Part shown: one piece after another, positions 17,540 through 26,704 of the stretch
Numbering within the stretch: position 1 is the first letter of the stretch
How the letters are laid out: each line of letters starts with the position of its first letter
Origin: Calothrix sp. C42_A2020_038
GTDB taxonomy: Bacteria; Cyanobacteriota; Cyanobacteriia; Cyanobacteriales; Nostocaceae
NCBI GenBank assembly: GCA_015272395.1
Contig: JACYLQ010000045.1
Location: forward strand, 62,001 to 126,000
Direction of reading: 5' to 3'
DNA: 64,000 bases
The notes under the pieces: generated by a model
Databases searched by the model: none
What the model saw: the letters and a program-made list of their open reading frames with translations, nothing else
Told to the model about the DNA's origin: nothing
Position numbers and translations under genes: made by a program

Positions 17540-18832
17540 GTGTCTGATACTGTAATTCGAGTGGAGAACATAAGCAAAAAGTATGTTCTCAGTCACCAGC
17601 AAGAGGGGAGCAGCCAAAAAACTTTTCGTGATGCAATTACCGAAGGCACTAAATCACTAACTAAAAAGTTAATCAAGCCTTCTAAAGAAGTTTATAACCC
17701 TACTCGTGAAGAGTTCTGGGCACTAAAGGACGTTTCGTTTGAAATTAAACAAGGTGATAGAGTTGGAATTATTGGACGTAATGGTGCTGGAAAATCCACA
17801 TTATTGAAAGTATTAAGCCGCATTGTTGAACCGACAAAAGGAAATATCAAGATTAGAGGCAGAATTGCTAGTTTATTAGAGGTTGGAACAGGGTTTCACC
17901 CAGAGTTAACTGGTAGAGAAAATATTTTTCTCAACGGAGCCATCTTAGGAATGAGTAAAGTAGAAATTAAACGTAAGTTTGATGAAATTGTTGCTTTTGC
18001 GGAAATAGAAAAATTTTTAGATACTCCAGTAAAACGTTATTCTTCTGGAATGTATGTTAGGTTAGCTTTTGCAGTTGCTGCACATTTGGAACCAGAAATT
18101 CTTATAGTTGATGAAGTATTGGCAGTAGGAGATAGCAATTTTCAAAAAAAATGTTTGGGAAAGATGGAGAACGTGGCAGCTCAAGGTCGAACAGTGCTGT
18201 TCGTCAGCCATAGTATGGAAACCGTTACAAGATTATGTAATACTGCCGTTCTTCTTAAAGAAGGAAGTGTACAAATATCAGGAGCAACAGATAAGGTTAT
18301 TAGTGCTTATCTAAAATCCGATTTTGGAACAACAGCAATGCGTAGATGGAACGATATTAATAAAGCACCAGGAAATAATATTGTACGTCTCGTAGAAGTT
18401 AAAGTTCATGGAGAAAATGGAAAAGTTAATGATAGCTTTGATATAACAAAACCCATAGGGATTACAATGACTTATGAAGTTTTACAAGATGAAAAAGTAT
18501 TTACTCATTCAATTAATTTATATAATGATACTGGTATTCATCTTTTAAGTTCTCATGATATAGTCTCACCTTTGAGAGAAAAACCACGTGTTAAAGGCTG
18601 TTATTCATCTACAATGTGGATACCTGGCAACTTTCTTGCAGAAGGAAACATAATTGTAAGTGCTGCTATTATTGAACCCGATCCATTTGTTGTTCATTTT
18701 CATGAACTTGATGCAGTTGCTTTTAGCGTCTTTGATCCAATGGATGGTACTTCAGCTAGAGGAAAATATACATTGATATTTCCCGGAGTTGTTAGACCTA
18801 TTTTAAATTGGGATACAAAAATCGTTAGCTAA
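17540..18832 (+). CDS. ABC transporter ATPase for polysaccharide export (Wzt type), second copy
   Basis: 430 residues. The nucleotide-binding part is highly similar to the copy at 12668-13924 (GRNGAGKSTLLK, RYSSGMYVRLAF, ILIVDEVLAVGD), while the C-terminal domain of about 170 residues is different in sequence. Start choice: the GTG at 17540 has GAGGAG 8 bases upstream and aligns with the start of the first copy. The GTG at 17531 would have its ribosome site touching the codon. It lies directly behind the permease, so this is the matched Wzt. The distinct tail suggests a different chain-end modification from that recognised by the first copy. Confidence 0.95.
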   Translation: MSDTVIRVENISKKYVLSHQQEGSSQKTFRDAITEGTKSLTKKLIKPSKEVYNPTREEFWALKDVSFEIKQGDRVGIIGRNGAGKSTLLKVLSRIVEPTKGNIKIRGRIASLLEVGTGFHPELTGRENIFLNGAILGMSKVEIKRKFDEIVAFAEIEKFLDTPVKRYSSGMYVRLAFAVAAHLEPEILIVDEVLAVGDSNFQKKCLGKMENVAAQGRTVLFVSHSMETVTRLCNTAVLLKEGSVQISGATDKVISAYLKSDFGTTAMRRWNDINKAPGNNIVRLVEVKVHGENGKVNDSFDITKPIGITMTYEVLQDEKVFTHSINLYNDTGIHLLSSHDIVSPLREKPRVKGCYSSTMWIPGNFLAEGNIIVSAAIIEPDPFVVHFHELDAVAFSVFDPMDGTSARGKYTLIFPGVVRPILNWDTKIVS

Positions 18833-18902
18833 TACTTTTATCTTTAATTTAATGATTTTATTAGCTCTAATTTTAATTGAATATTCATAATTAAGGTGTT
18901 CA

Positions 18903-19997
18903 ATGAACTTAAATACTCTTAAAACTATTGCTTTTTACCTCCCCCAATATCATCCAATCCCAGAAAATGATCAATGGTGGGGTAAGGGCTTTACCGAATG
19001 GACTAATGTTACCAAAGCTAAACCGCTATTTTCGGGACATTATCAACCTCATTTACCAGCTGATTTAGGTTTCTACGACTTGCGCTTAGCAGAAGTACGC
19101 CAAGCTCAGGTAGATTTAGCTAAAGCCTATGGCATTTATGGTTTTTGCTACTACCATTACTGGTTTAATGGCAAGCGATTATTAGAACGTCCTTTTAACG
19201 AGATCTTATCTTCTGGAAAACCCGATTTTCCCTTTTGTCTTTGCTGGGCAAATGAAAACTGGACAAGACGCTGGGACGGAAGAGAACAACAGGTTCTTAT
19301 GGAGCAAGTTTATGGTGAGGATGATGACAGACTGCACATGCAGTCACTTGTCACAGCCTTTCAAGACCCTCGATATATTCGGATTGATGGCAAACCACTA
19401 TTTTTGGTTTACAAAGTATCTCATATTCCTAATCCACTAAAAACTGCTGAAATTTGGCGTGAAGAAGCGCACAAACTAGGAATCGGAGACATTTTTTTGT
19501 GCAAAGTGGAAAGTACTCTATCTGATCATGGAGACCCTAGCCAAATTGGGTTTGATGCTTCTGTTGAGTTTCAACCTGATTGGTCACAGCTAGGTAACAG
19601 GTTGCAAATGAACAGACATTGGCATTGGAGAAGAAAACTAGGGTTGGGACAAAAGGCTTATGCCGAGAATAATATTTATGAGTACACAGAGATAGTTGAG
19701 CGGATGTTAGCTAAACCTGATCCAGGATATAAACGTTTTCCTTGTGTCACTCCATCTTGGGATAATTCCTCTCGTCGTACAAAAGGGAATGCAGTAATTT
19801 TACGTAACTCTTCACCAAAAGCTTACGAACGTTGGTTAACAGCAGTTGTACAAAAAACTTTAGCTCAGGAATCCAGTGAGAAAATTATTTTTATTAATGC
19901 TTGGAATGAGTGGGCAGAGGGTAATCACTTAGAACCATGCCAAAAATGGGGACATGCTTATCTAGAGGCAACCTATCGAGCTATATCCTCAATTTAA
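18903..19997 (+). CDS. WbsX / glycoside hydrolase family 99-like protein
   Basis: 364 residues. The opening IAFYLPQYHPIPENDQWWG followed by GFTEWTNV, GFCYYHYWFNGKRLLE, CWANENWTRRWDG and the C-terminal INAWNEWAEGNHLEP define the WbsX (GH99-like) family found in O-antigen and capsule loci. The family is thought to act on mannose-like linkages or as transferase, but the activity of the WbsX branch is not settled. No signal peptide, so it acts in the cytoplasm. Preceded by AAGGTG and 70 bases behind the Wzt gene. Confidence 0.93.
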   Translation: MNLNTLKTIAFYLPQYHPIPENDQWWGKGFTEWTNVTKAKPLFSGHYQPHLPADLGFYDLRLAEVRQAQVDLAKAYGIYGFCYYHYWFNGKRLLERPFNEILSSGKPDFPFCLCWANENWTRRWDGREQQVLMEQVYGEDDDRLHMQSLVTAFQDPRYIRIDGKPLFLVYKVSHIPNPLKTAEIWREEAHKLGIGDIFLCKVESTLSDHGDPSQIGFDASVEFQPDWSQLGNRLQMNRHWHWRRKLGLGQKAYAENNIYEYTEIVERMLAKPDPGYKRFPCVTPSWDNSSRRTKGNAVILRNSSPKAYERWLTAVVQKTLAQESSEKIIFINAWNEWAEGNHLEPCQKWGHAYLEATYRAISSI

Positions 19998-20098
19998 TCA
20001 GCATAAAGTTAAGCTCAAGCACAAATAGCACTTAGAGCTAAATTTAGTTAATCGATGAGTTGAGATGTGATACTTAACGGTTCTTAATAAAAGAAACT

Positions 20099-21058
20099 AT
20101 GGAAGTCATACAATCGACTGAGCCAAAAGTCTCAATTATCATCCTCAATTGGAATGGTAAACAAGATACAAGCGAGTGTTTAAAATCTGTTCAGGAAATT
20201 GAATACTCTAATTATGAAGCAGTCGTTGTTGATAACGGTTCACACGATGGTTCTGTTGAGTATTTCAAAAATCACTTTCCAGAAGTAACCGTTGTTGAGA
20301 ATAATGCCAACCTTGGCTATGCCGAAGGTAATAACAGAGGTATTGCTTATGCAATGTCGAAAGGCTCCGATTATATATTCTTACTCAACAATGATGCAAT
20401 AGTTGACCCATATATCCTTAAAAACTTTCTGCAAGTGGCTTCATCTAGACCAGAAGCTGGAGTTTTCGGCGCCAAAATTTACCACCATAAAGAACCAAAG
20501 AAAATCTGGTTTGCTGGTGGCGCCTGGATATCAGAGACAGCCCAGACTTCCCACGTCGGCAGCAATCAAATTGATGACGAGCAATGGAACGAGATTAGAC
20601 CAATTGATTACGCTTGTGGTTGTGCCATACTGATCAAATCAGAAGTGATTAAGAAAATAGGCGCCCTAGAAGCTAAGTACTTCTTGACCTGGGAAGAAAC
20701 AGATTTCTGTTACAAAGCTAGACGTGCAGGGTTTGAGTGTCTATTTGTACCGTCTGCTCATGTGTGGCATAAGGTATCTGCTTCATTCAATGGTGGTGGA
20801 ATGGGATTACTCTATCGTTACTTTATCCATCGCAATCGATTGTTATGGATTGAGCGAAATATCCCACTGTCTGAAAAAATCAGAATCTATCCGAAAGTGA
20901 TTTTGCCTGAATTTATATCTTATTTACGGGTATATATTAGCCCTAAGACAAATCCGAAAGCTCGTATTGAGCATAAAGTGAATTTAGTTGCTTTCAGAGA
21001 TTATATCTTTCGTCGATTTGGAGATAGTCCTGCTTGGATTCGGACTACAAAAGTTTAG
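20099..21058 (+). CDS. Glycosyltransferase family 2 (rhamnosyltransferase-like)
   Basis: 319 residues with a GT-A fold. VSIIILNWNGKQDTSECL opens the nucleotide-binding half, VVVDNGSHDGS follows, and the DXD equivalent is FLLNNDAIVDP at about 96-106. TWEETDFCYKARRAGF is the acceptor-side acidic motif. The pattern fits the GT2 branch that includes many rhamnosyltransferases, consistent with dTDP-rhamnose made by the rfb operon; donor specificity is inferred. The C-terminal region is partly amphipathic and may hold it at the membrane. Confidence 0.9.
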   Translation: MEVIQSTEPKVSIIILNWNGKQDTSECLKSVQEIEYSNYEAVVVDNGSHDGSVEYFKNHFPEVTVVENNANLGYAEGNNRGIAYAMSKGSDYIFLLNNDAIVDPYILKNFLQVASSRPEAGVFGAKIYHHKEPKKIWFAGGAWISETAQTSHVGSNQIDDEQWNEIRPIDYACGCAILIKSEVIKKIGALEAKYFLTWEETDFCYKARRAGFECLFVPSAHVWHKVSASFNGGGMGLLYRYFIHRNRLLWIERNIPLSEKIRIYPKVILPEFISYLRVYISPKTNPKARIEHKVNLVAFRDYIFRRFGDSPAWIRTTKV

Positions 21059-21092
21059 TGTACCCTATTAATTAAAGAGAAATTTCCTTTTT

Positions 21093-22340
21093 ATGAAAGT
21101 AGCTGTAATCTCTGCTTTTCCTCCAACAAAAGATAATATAGGTGCCCCTACTGCTTTACCTTACCAGATTCTAAACAATATACTAGCTAACTTAGATATT
21201 GACTTATATTATTTTCCAGCAAGTGACAAATATAAAGAGATTGTCTCAAAGGATATTAGTCGCTTACCTCTAAGAAGTGTATGTGAACTACAAAGTCCTA
21301 AAAATAAATTTATACAAAAATATATTCGCTGGAAAAATCGAAAAGAAGACTTACCACCAGGAGTAGCGCTTTTTCCACCAATTCGTGAAGCCATCAAAAA
21401 AATTAATTTATCAAAACCTGATGCTGTTTGGCTTTATCCTCACTGGCTAACTAATTGGGTTAAGTATATAAACTGCCAAAATATTCTTGTGTCGGGTATG
21501 GACTCTGCCGTTCTCCATAACGAACGAGTAATTAAATTTGGTAATTGGCATACCTTTGAGGAGATTTCACCAGAATTTAAACTACTTCGTCAAAATACTA
21601 ATTTAGAAAAAAAACTTGGCACTCTACCTGTAAAAGTGCATATGGTTGGTCTAGAAGATGTCAGAAAATATGCTTCTGTTTCCAGACAACCTCATCAAGC
21701 TTTTTACATACCACATCCACATTACGATTATGTACCTATTCAGTCAAAACTGACAGATAATTTAGATAAAATTACTATTCTCTTTTCTGGTGGTGGTAAC
21801 ACAGTATATGTGGGCGACCATCTTGTCCGTATTATTAACTCGTTGATTGAGCAAGCTAAATCGCTTTCTCCTCATTTCAAATTTTTGTTTATTGGTTCAG
21901 GTTACGAATCTTTCCAACTTGATTTAAAAAATGTAGGATATACAGTTGAATATGTCAAGTGGGTAGATAACTATTCTGAAGCGATTTCCAGAGCGTTGAT
22001 TCAAATTTTTCCAATTGCAGTTGGTACAGGGACTAAAGGAAAAGTATTACAAGCTCTTGCTACTGGTATTTTAGGAATTGGTTCTGAATTTGCTTTTGAA
22101 AATATTAATATCAAACCTGGGGAAGATTATATTTTATATACTCGACCGGAGGATGTAGCATCAAATTTATTAAATGTTAAAAATAATTTATTGGTTTATG
22201 AAAGAATGGCTAACTCTGCTGCTGTAAAGGTTAGAACTAACCATTCTCCAGAATATACTTCAAGGCTTTTTTGGCAGGAGTTTTTGAAATTGGATGATCA
22301 AGTTGATTTATGTATACAAAAGGAGTTGATAAAAACTTAA
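21093..22340 (+). CDS. Glycosyltransferase, GT-B fold (divergent GT4-like)
   Basis: 415 residues. The N-terminus MKVAVISAFPPTKDNIGAP has the usual first strand and Gly-containing loop. The second half has ITILFSGGGNTVYVGDHLVR and FPIAVGTGTKGKVLQALATG, corresponding to the donor-binding Rossmann domain of group 1 transferases. The family motifs are loose, so donor and linkage are not predictable. It is 34 bases behind the GT2 gene, in the same operon; downstream lies a family C repeat. Confidence 0.8.
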   Translation: MKVAVISAFPPTKDNIGAPTALPYQILNNILANLDIDLYYFPASDKYKEIVSKDISRLPLRSVCELQSPKNKFIQKYIRWKNRKEDLPPGVALFPPIREAIKKINLSKPDAVWLYPHWLTNWVKYINCQNILVSGMDSAVLHNERVIKFGNWHTFEEISPEFKLLRQNTNLEKKLGTLPVKVHMVGLEDVRKYASVSRQPHQAFYIPHPHYDYVPIQSKLTDNLDKITILFSGGGNTVYVGDHLVRIINSLIEQAKSLSPHFKFLFIGSGYESFQLDLKNVGYTVEYVKWVDNYSEAISRALIQIFPIAVGTGTKGKVLQALATGILGIGSEFAFENINIKPGEDYILYTRPEDVASNLLNVKNNLLVYERMANSAAVKVRTNHSPEYTSRLFWQEFLKLDDQVDLCIQKELIKT

Positions 22341-22415
22341 GTGAAAATTTATGTAAGGTTCGTAATACACAAGTTCTGTAGTTATGTTGGAATTTTTGAA
22401 TGGTGTTACGCACCC

Positions 22416-22581
22416 TACTGGTTTATGTCATTAATTTTGGGGTGTAGAAAGGTTGGCAACGGATGATGAACGGATGATTGATTTTAAATAACCAGACCTT
22501 GTTTATAACAAATAAGCCATCCGTTACATCCACCACATCCGTTGCTAACCAACCAACCAAAACTTGTGACATGAACCACTA
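22416..22581 (+). repeat. MITE-like repeat family C, copy 2
   Basis: About 166 bases. The right end on the minus strand reads TAGTGGTTCATGTCACAAG and the left end TACTGGTTTATGTCATTAA. Internal blocks GCAACGGATGATGAACGGAT and CCATCCGTTACATCC match copy 1 at 9495-9646. It sits between two co-directed glycosyltransferase genes. Confidence 0.8.
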
Positions 22582-22619
22582 TCCTTAATTTGAAAAGATT
22601 ATATATATAGAAAATTACT

Positions 22620-23786
22620 ATGCGTATTCTCTATGTGGCAATGAAATATGACTATGGCAAGCCAGAACAGGGCTATAGTTTTGAGCATTGCAATTTCTAT
22701 GATTCTTTGCAGCACATGGGTCATACAATTCTTTACTTTGATTTCATGACTCTTATGCAAAAGCACGGGCGCCGATGGATGAATCGTCGTTTGATAGAAG
22801 TTGTGAAAGCAGAAAAGCCAGATTTAATGTTTACCTGCTTGTACACCGACCAATTTGACCCAAAAACTATACGGTATATTTCCAAAAAAACTAATACCGT
22901 TACCCTTAATTGGTTTTGCGATGACCATTGGCGCTTTGATGACTTTTCACAGTATTGGGCACCTTGCTTTAATTGGGTTGTTACAACTGACCAGTCAGCT
23001 TTATCTAAGTATGCTGCAATAGGTTACAAAAATGTAATCAAGAGCCAGTGGGGGAGTAATCATTTTTTATACAAAAAGCTTGACCTACCACTCAAATATG
23101 ATGTGACATTTGTTGGTCAAGCTCACGGTGATAGAAAGCAAGTCATCGAACAATTACAGCAAGCTGGTATCAAAGTTGAAGCATGGGGAAATGGTTGGGA
23201 AAACGGTCGTGTTTCTCAAGCAGAAATGATTGAAATATTTAACAGTAGTCGTATTAATCTTAACTTGACTAATGCTTCTGTTCCTCAATCACCAAAACCT
23301 TATAGCCGATATTTAAGTAGTTTCCCACTAAAACTTATTTTTCGTGTTAGTGCTAAAACACCACTGAAAAAATGGTTGAATTACGATAATGTTGGCGAAT
23401 TAATTGAAAAATTAATTCCTGCGGCTGCTGGTAATTCTCAATCTTCTACACAGCAGTATTCACAGCAAATCAAAGGACGAAATTTTGAAGTTCCTAGTTG
23501 TGGTGGGTTAATCTTGACAAGTCCAGCCGACAACCTAGAAGACTATTATATTCTTGGTCAGGAAATTATATGTTTCGATGATACTAATGATTTAATTAAC
23601 AAAATTAAATACTATTTAGAGTATGAACAAGAACGACATGCAATTGCTCAAGCTGGTTACGAGCGCACTTTAAAAGAACATACTTATACTGAACGTTTTA
23701 ATTCCATTTTTAAACATATCGGCTTACTGGAGAATACTAAAGAAACAAACGTAGTTGAAATTGGTCAAACCATAGATATTACCTAG
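22620..23786 (+). CDS. CgeB-type glycosyltransferase
   Basis: 388 residues. The start MRILYVAMKYDYGKPEQG, the central CDDHWRFDDFSQYWAPCFN and TTDQSALSKYAAIGYKNV, then YDVTFVGQAHGDRKQVIEQL and SSRINLNLTNAS follow the CgeB/YkvP-like group, whose C-terminal half is a group 1 glycosyltransferase domain. It ends with ECFDDTND-like and ERTLKEHTYTERF stretches (the conserved C-terminal helix). Probably a cytoplasmic sugar transferase of this pathway; linkage unknown. Confidence 0.87.
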   Translation: MRILYVAMKYDYGKPEQGYSFEHCNFYDSLQHMGHTILYFDFMTLMQKHGRRWMNRRLIEVVKAEKPDLMFTCLYTDQFDPKTIRYISKKTNTVTLNWFCDDHWRFDDFSQYWAPCFNWVVTTDQSALSKYAAIGYKNVIKSQWGSNHFLYKKLDLPLKYDVTFVGQAHGDRKQVIEQLQQAGIKVEAWGNGWENGRVSQAEMIEIFNSSRINLNLTNASVPQSPKPYSRYLSSFPLKLIFRVSAKTPLKKWLNYDNVGELIEKLIPAAAGNSQSSTQQYSQQIKGRNFEVPSCGGLILTSPADNLEDYYILGQEIICFDDTNDLINKIKYYLEYEQERHAIAQAGYERTLKEHTYTERFNSIFKHIGLLENTKETNVVEIGQTIDIT

Positions 23787-23810
23787 CGGGACTTATGACA
23801 TTATATGAAA

Positions 23811-23908
23811 AACCTAACCCCCAACCCCTTAAGAGCAAGGGAAGGGGAGGGGAGTAAGAATAATTATGAAGTCTCTCTCCTTGTAGGAGAGAGGTTTGGA
23901 GAGAGGTT
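23811..23908. repeat. GC-rich intergenic repeat (AACCTAACCCCC type)
   Basis: Runs from AACCTAACCCCCAACCCC through AGGGAAGGGGAGGGG to two TCTCTCC/GGAGAGA hairpin arms. The same building blocks occur at 39249-39303 and inside family B (6295-6550 and 44211-44363). Confidence 0.6.
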
Positions 23909-23948
23909 ACTAGAAGTAAAAATTCTGTATATTTTAAGATGAAGTTGT

Positions 23949-25499
23949 ATGAGCGAACGTGTCACATGGCTGATCCCGATTAAAAATGGTATGCCCTACT
24001 TACCAGAAACTTTGGCTTCGATTGAAAAACAAACCTATAATAATTGGGAAGTTTTGGTATGGGATAACGGCTCAACCGACGGAACACTCGAAGAACTGAA
24101 CAAATGGATACCTTCACGTTTGCCAGGTAGAATCATTACGGGAGAACCTCATGGTGTTGGCGGTTCTCTTGCGCGTATGGTAGAGCTATGTACAACAGAA
24201 CTTTGCGCGCGAATTGATGCTGATGATGTTAACTTACCACATCGATTAGAGGAACAAGTCTCCTTTTTAGCTGCTAATCCCGAAGTGGCAGTGGTGGGTA
24301 GCTACATGTACTTTATCAACAGTAAAGGCGAAGTCAGCGACAAACTTTATACTTTACCACTTTGTCATGATGACATTATACATAGAATGTTGGCTGAGTG
24401 TAGTATGGCTCATCCTTCAGTTCTATTTCGACGTTCGGCAATATTAGAAGTAGGCAATTATCGAGAAATTCAAAATGTCGAAGATGTTGATTTGTGGGTA
24501 AGAGTAGCTGCTAAATATAAATTAGCAAATTTAGATAAACCATTAGTGCGCTATCGAGTACATCAAAAAAGCACCACACAAATAGCGCTTCGTCAGCAAC
24601 GTTTAAGCAAGTTGGTAGATGATTGTTTAGCTAAAAATGCTCCAACTTTATACGGATGTACAGAAAATGATATGAAGTTGTTACGCGAGCGGCGCCATCC
24701 GCAACCGTTGCCACAACTATATCAAATTGCCAAGTATTTACACCAAACACAAGGTGGAAAATTTCTAGACAGACTCTTGTCTGACTCATTTATTCAAGCT
24801 GCTAAGACTCTTGTATCTCCTGTAGATGTAATATCACGTTTAACTTTAACTACTTTACAAAGGCAACCATCTGTTTTACACGAAGAATTATTCAGTATTA
24901 CAAAGTCGCTGATATTAAGTGTTCCTGAATTACGCGATAAGCTTCGTTCAATACGCCAATTCGCACGTGACCAAAGCTGGGATAGAAAAGTGCGTAAATG
25001 GATAAAAGCAAAGAGTAAAGAAGGTACATATATTCATCCCGCAATCAATTTTCAAGAAAATCGTCCTGATTTAGACAAACTAGAAATTGAACCAGGATGC
25101 TATATTGACAAGGAACTTTCATTATGGATATCTCAAAATGAAGGCGCCAACTCAAAGTTTGTAATGAAGGAAAAAGCTTATATTGGTAGTAATACATTTA
25201 TTAACGTGTTTCAACCAATTACTATCGGTGCATTTGCTCAAATCGGTGCTTACTCATATATTACTTCTGCTAATCACTGTTATGAAAGACGAGATATTCC
25301 GATTCAAGACCAAGGCTATGTTGGGGCGCCAATTGTAATTGGAGAAGATGCCTGGTTAGGAACTCACGTAGTTGTGTTACCTGGAGTAAATATAGGTAAA
25401 GGTGCAATTGTCGCTGCTGGCAGTGTTGTAACTAAAGATATTCCTGCATACGAAGTTTGGGGTGGTGTTCCAGCCAAGTTTATCAAAAATCGCCCTTAG
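23949..25499 (+). CDS. Fusion of GT2 glycosyltransferase and hexapeptide-repeat acyltransferase
   Basis: 516 residues with two recognisable domains. Residues 1 to about 230 are a GT2 enzyme: VTWLIPIKNGMPYLPETLAS, WDNGSTDGTLEEL, DADDVNLPHRLEEQ as the DXD region and NVEDVDLWVRVA. Residues about 360-516 are a left-handed beta-helix acyltransferase: repeats such as IGSNTFINVFQPITIGAFAQIG and VIGEDAWLGTHVVVLPGVNIG (both quoted short of full length), with a His in SANHCYERRD as candidate catalytic base. The middle 130 residues are helical and unassigned. It could transfer a sugar and then acetylate it in one polypeptide. No stop or frameshift separates the halves. Confidence 0.9.
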   Translation: MSERVTWLIPIKNGMPYLPETLASIEKQTYNNWEVLVWDNGSTDGTLEELNKWIPSRLPGRIITGEPHGVGGSLARMVELCTTELCARIDADDVNLPHRLEEQVSFLAANPEVAVVGSYMYFINSKGEVSDKLYTLPLCHDDIIHRMLAECSMAHPSVLFRRSAILEVGNYREIQNVEDVDLWVRVAAKYKLANLDKPLVRYRVHQKSTTQIALRQQRLSKLVDDCLAKNAPTLYGCTENDMKLLRERRHPQPLPQLYQIAKYLHQTQGGKFLDRLLSDSFIQAAKTLVSPVDVISRLTLTTLQRQPSVLHEELFSITKSLILSVPELRDKLRSIRQFARDQSWDRKVRKWIKAKSKEGTYIHPAINFQENRPDLDKLEIEPGCYIDKELSLWISQNEGANSKFVMKEKAYIGSNTFINVFQPITIGAFAQIGAYSYITSANHCYERRDIPIQDQGYVGAPIVIGEDAWLGTHVVVLPGVNIGKGAIVAAGSVVTKDIPAYEVWGGVPAKFIKNRP

Positions 25500-25532
25500 A
25501 AAATCACACATACCTAGTTCCTACTTAAAAAA

Positions 25533-26684
25533 ATGGCAAAAATTGCTATAGTCAGCATCATGGCAAATAATCCTTGGGGAGCAAGTGAGTATTTGTGGGC
25601 TTTGATGGCAGAGCAAGCTCTGGCTGAAGGTCACGAAGTTTTTCTGTCAATCTTTGACTGGTCTACTTCACACCCATCGATTATTAAACTCAAAAAACTA
25701 GGCGCCTGTTTAATACCCCGTCCTAAATTCCCATCTTTACCTTCGAGAGCTAGCAGAAGACTGTTTCGTGATATCCCAACTTTAAAATCTTTGGCACCCA
25801 AATCTTGGTTCCAGCCTGTAATTGACTGTAAGCCTGATGTTATTTTTATAAACGAGGGTAATCGCTTTGATACTCTTTGTTATCCTGATTTCGTTGAGTT
25901 AGTTCAAGCTAGCTCAATTCCGTATATAATCCTTTGCCATTCTAATTCAGATTCATCTGTCCTTGATGCTCAACTACGCAATGAAATCTCAGAATTCTTT
26001 AGCAAAGCTGCCAAAATAGGTTTTGTGTCACAGCAAAGTTTGAAACTGGCCGAACGCCAATTGGCTCAGTTTTTACCTAATGCTACTGTTGTACAAAACC
26101 CTGTTAATTTGACCGATACTAGCTTAGTTCCTTTTCCTACCCAATCAAAACTAAGTTTCGCAAGTGTGGCTCGCTTAGATGTGACGTTTAAAGGACATGA
26201 TGTATTGTTTGAGACTCTAAGTTCTTCGATTTGGAAAGAAAGAGATTGGCAATGTTGTTTATATGGTTCAGGTCCTGATGAAGACTACCTACGACAACTT
26301 GCCCGACACTATGATATCTACGACCGAATCAAATTTATGGGACATGTCAGTGATATCAGAAGTATTTGGGCAGACAACCATTTTATGGTACTTCCTTCAA
26401 GAGCAGAAGGTGGACCGATTGCTTTAATCGAAGCAATGTTGTGTGGTCGTGCTGCTGTTGTCACCAATGTGGGTATAGTTTCTGAATGGGTTGAAGAAGG
26501 ACGTAACGGGTTCATTGCGGAAGCTGCAACAGCAAAGTCTTTTGGTAATGCTCTGGAACGCGCGTGGTCTGTCCAGAGTAATTTGCAGGATATGGGAGTA
26601 CAAGCCCATGAAATGGCGACAAATAAGTTCGATAGTAAGCCAGGAAAAACTTTACTGAAACTTCTTCTTAATGCAGTCAATTAA
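25533..26684 (+). CDS. Glycosyltransferase family 4
   Basis: 383 residues, GT-B fold. The donor domain starts near SFASVARLDVTFKGHDVL, with CLYGSGPDEDYLRQL following. The family signature is clear at LPSRAEGGPIALIEAMLCGRAAVVT (E-x7-E motif spanning AEGGPIALIE). It is a retaining cytoplasmic or membrane-associated transferase acting on a lipid-linked glycan. The gap to the preceding gene is 33 bases, to the next 20 bases. Confidence 0.93.
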   Translation: MAKIAIVSIMANNPWGASEYLWALMAEQALAEGHEVFLSIFDWSTSHPSIIKLKKLGACLIPRPKFPSLPSRASRRLFRDIPTLKSLAPKSWFQPVIDCKPDVIFINEGNRFDTLCYPDFVELVQASSIPYIILCHSNSDSSVLDAQLRNEISEFFSKAAKIGFVSQQSLKLAERQLAQFLPNATVVQNPVNLTDTSLVPFPTQSKLSFASVARLDVTFKGHDVLFETLSSSIWKERDWQCCLYGSGPDEDYLRQLARHYDIYDRIKFMGHVSDIRSIWADNHFMVLPSRAEGGPIALIEAMLCGRAAVVTNVGIVSEWVEEGRNGFIAEAATAKSFGNALERAWSVQSNLQDMGVQAHEMATNKFDSKPGKTLLKLLLNAVN

Positions 26685-26704
26685 TTGTAATAGGATTGTA
26701 GCCC

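Noticed and set aside
23811-23908. The GC-rich AACCTAACCCC repeats as a regulatory RNA
   Set aside because: They recur in several intergenic places with no fixed position relative to genes and look like ordinary dispersed repeats.
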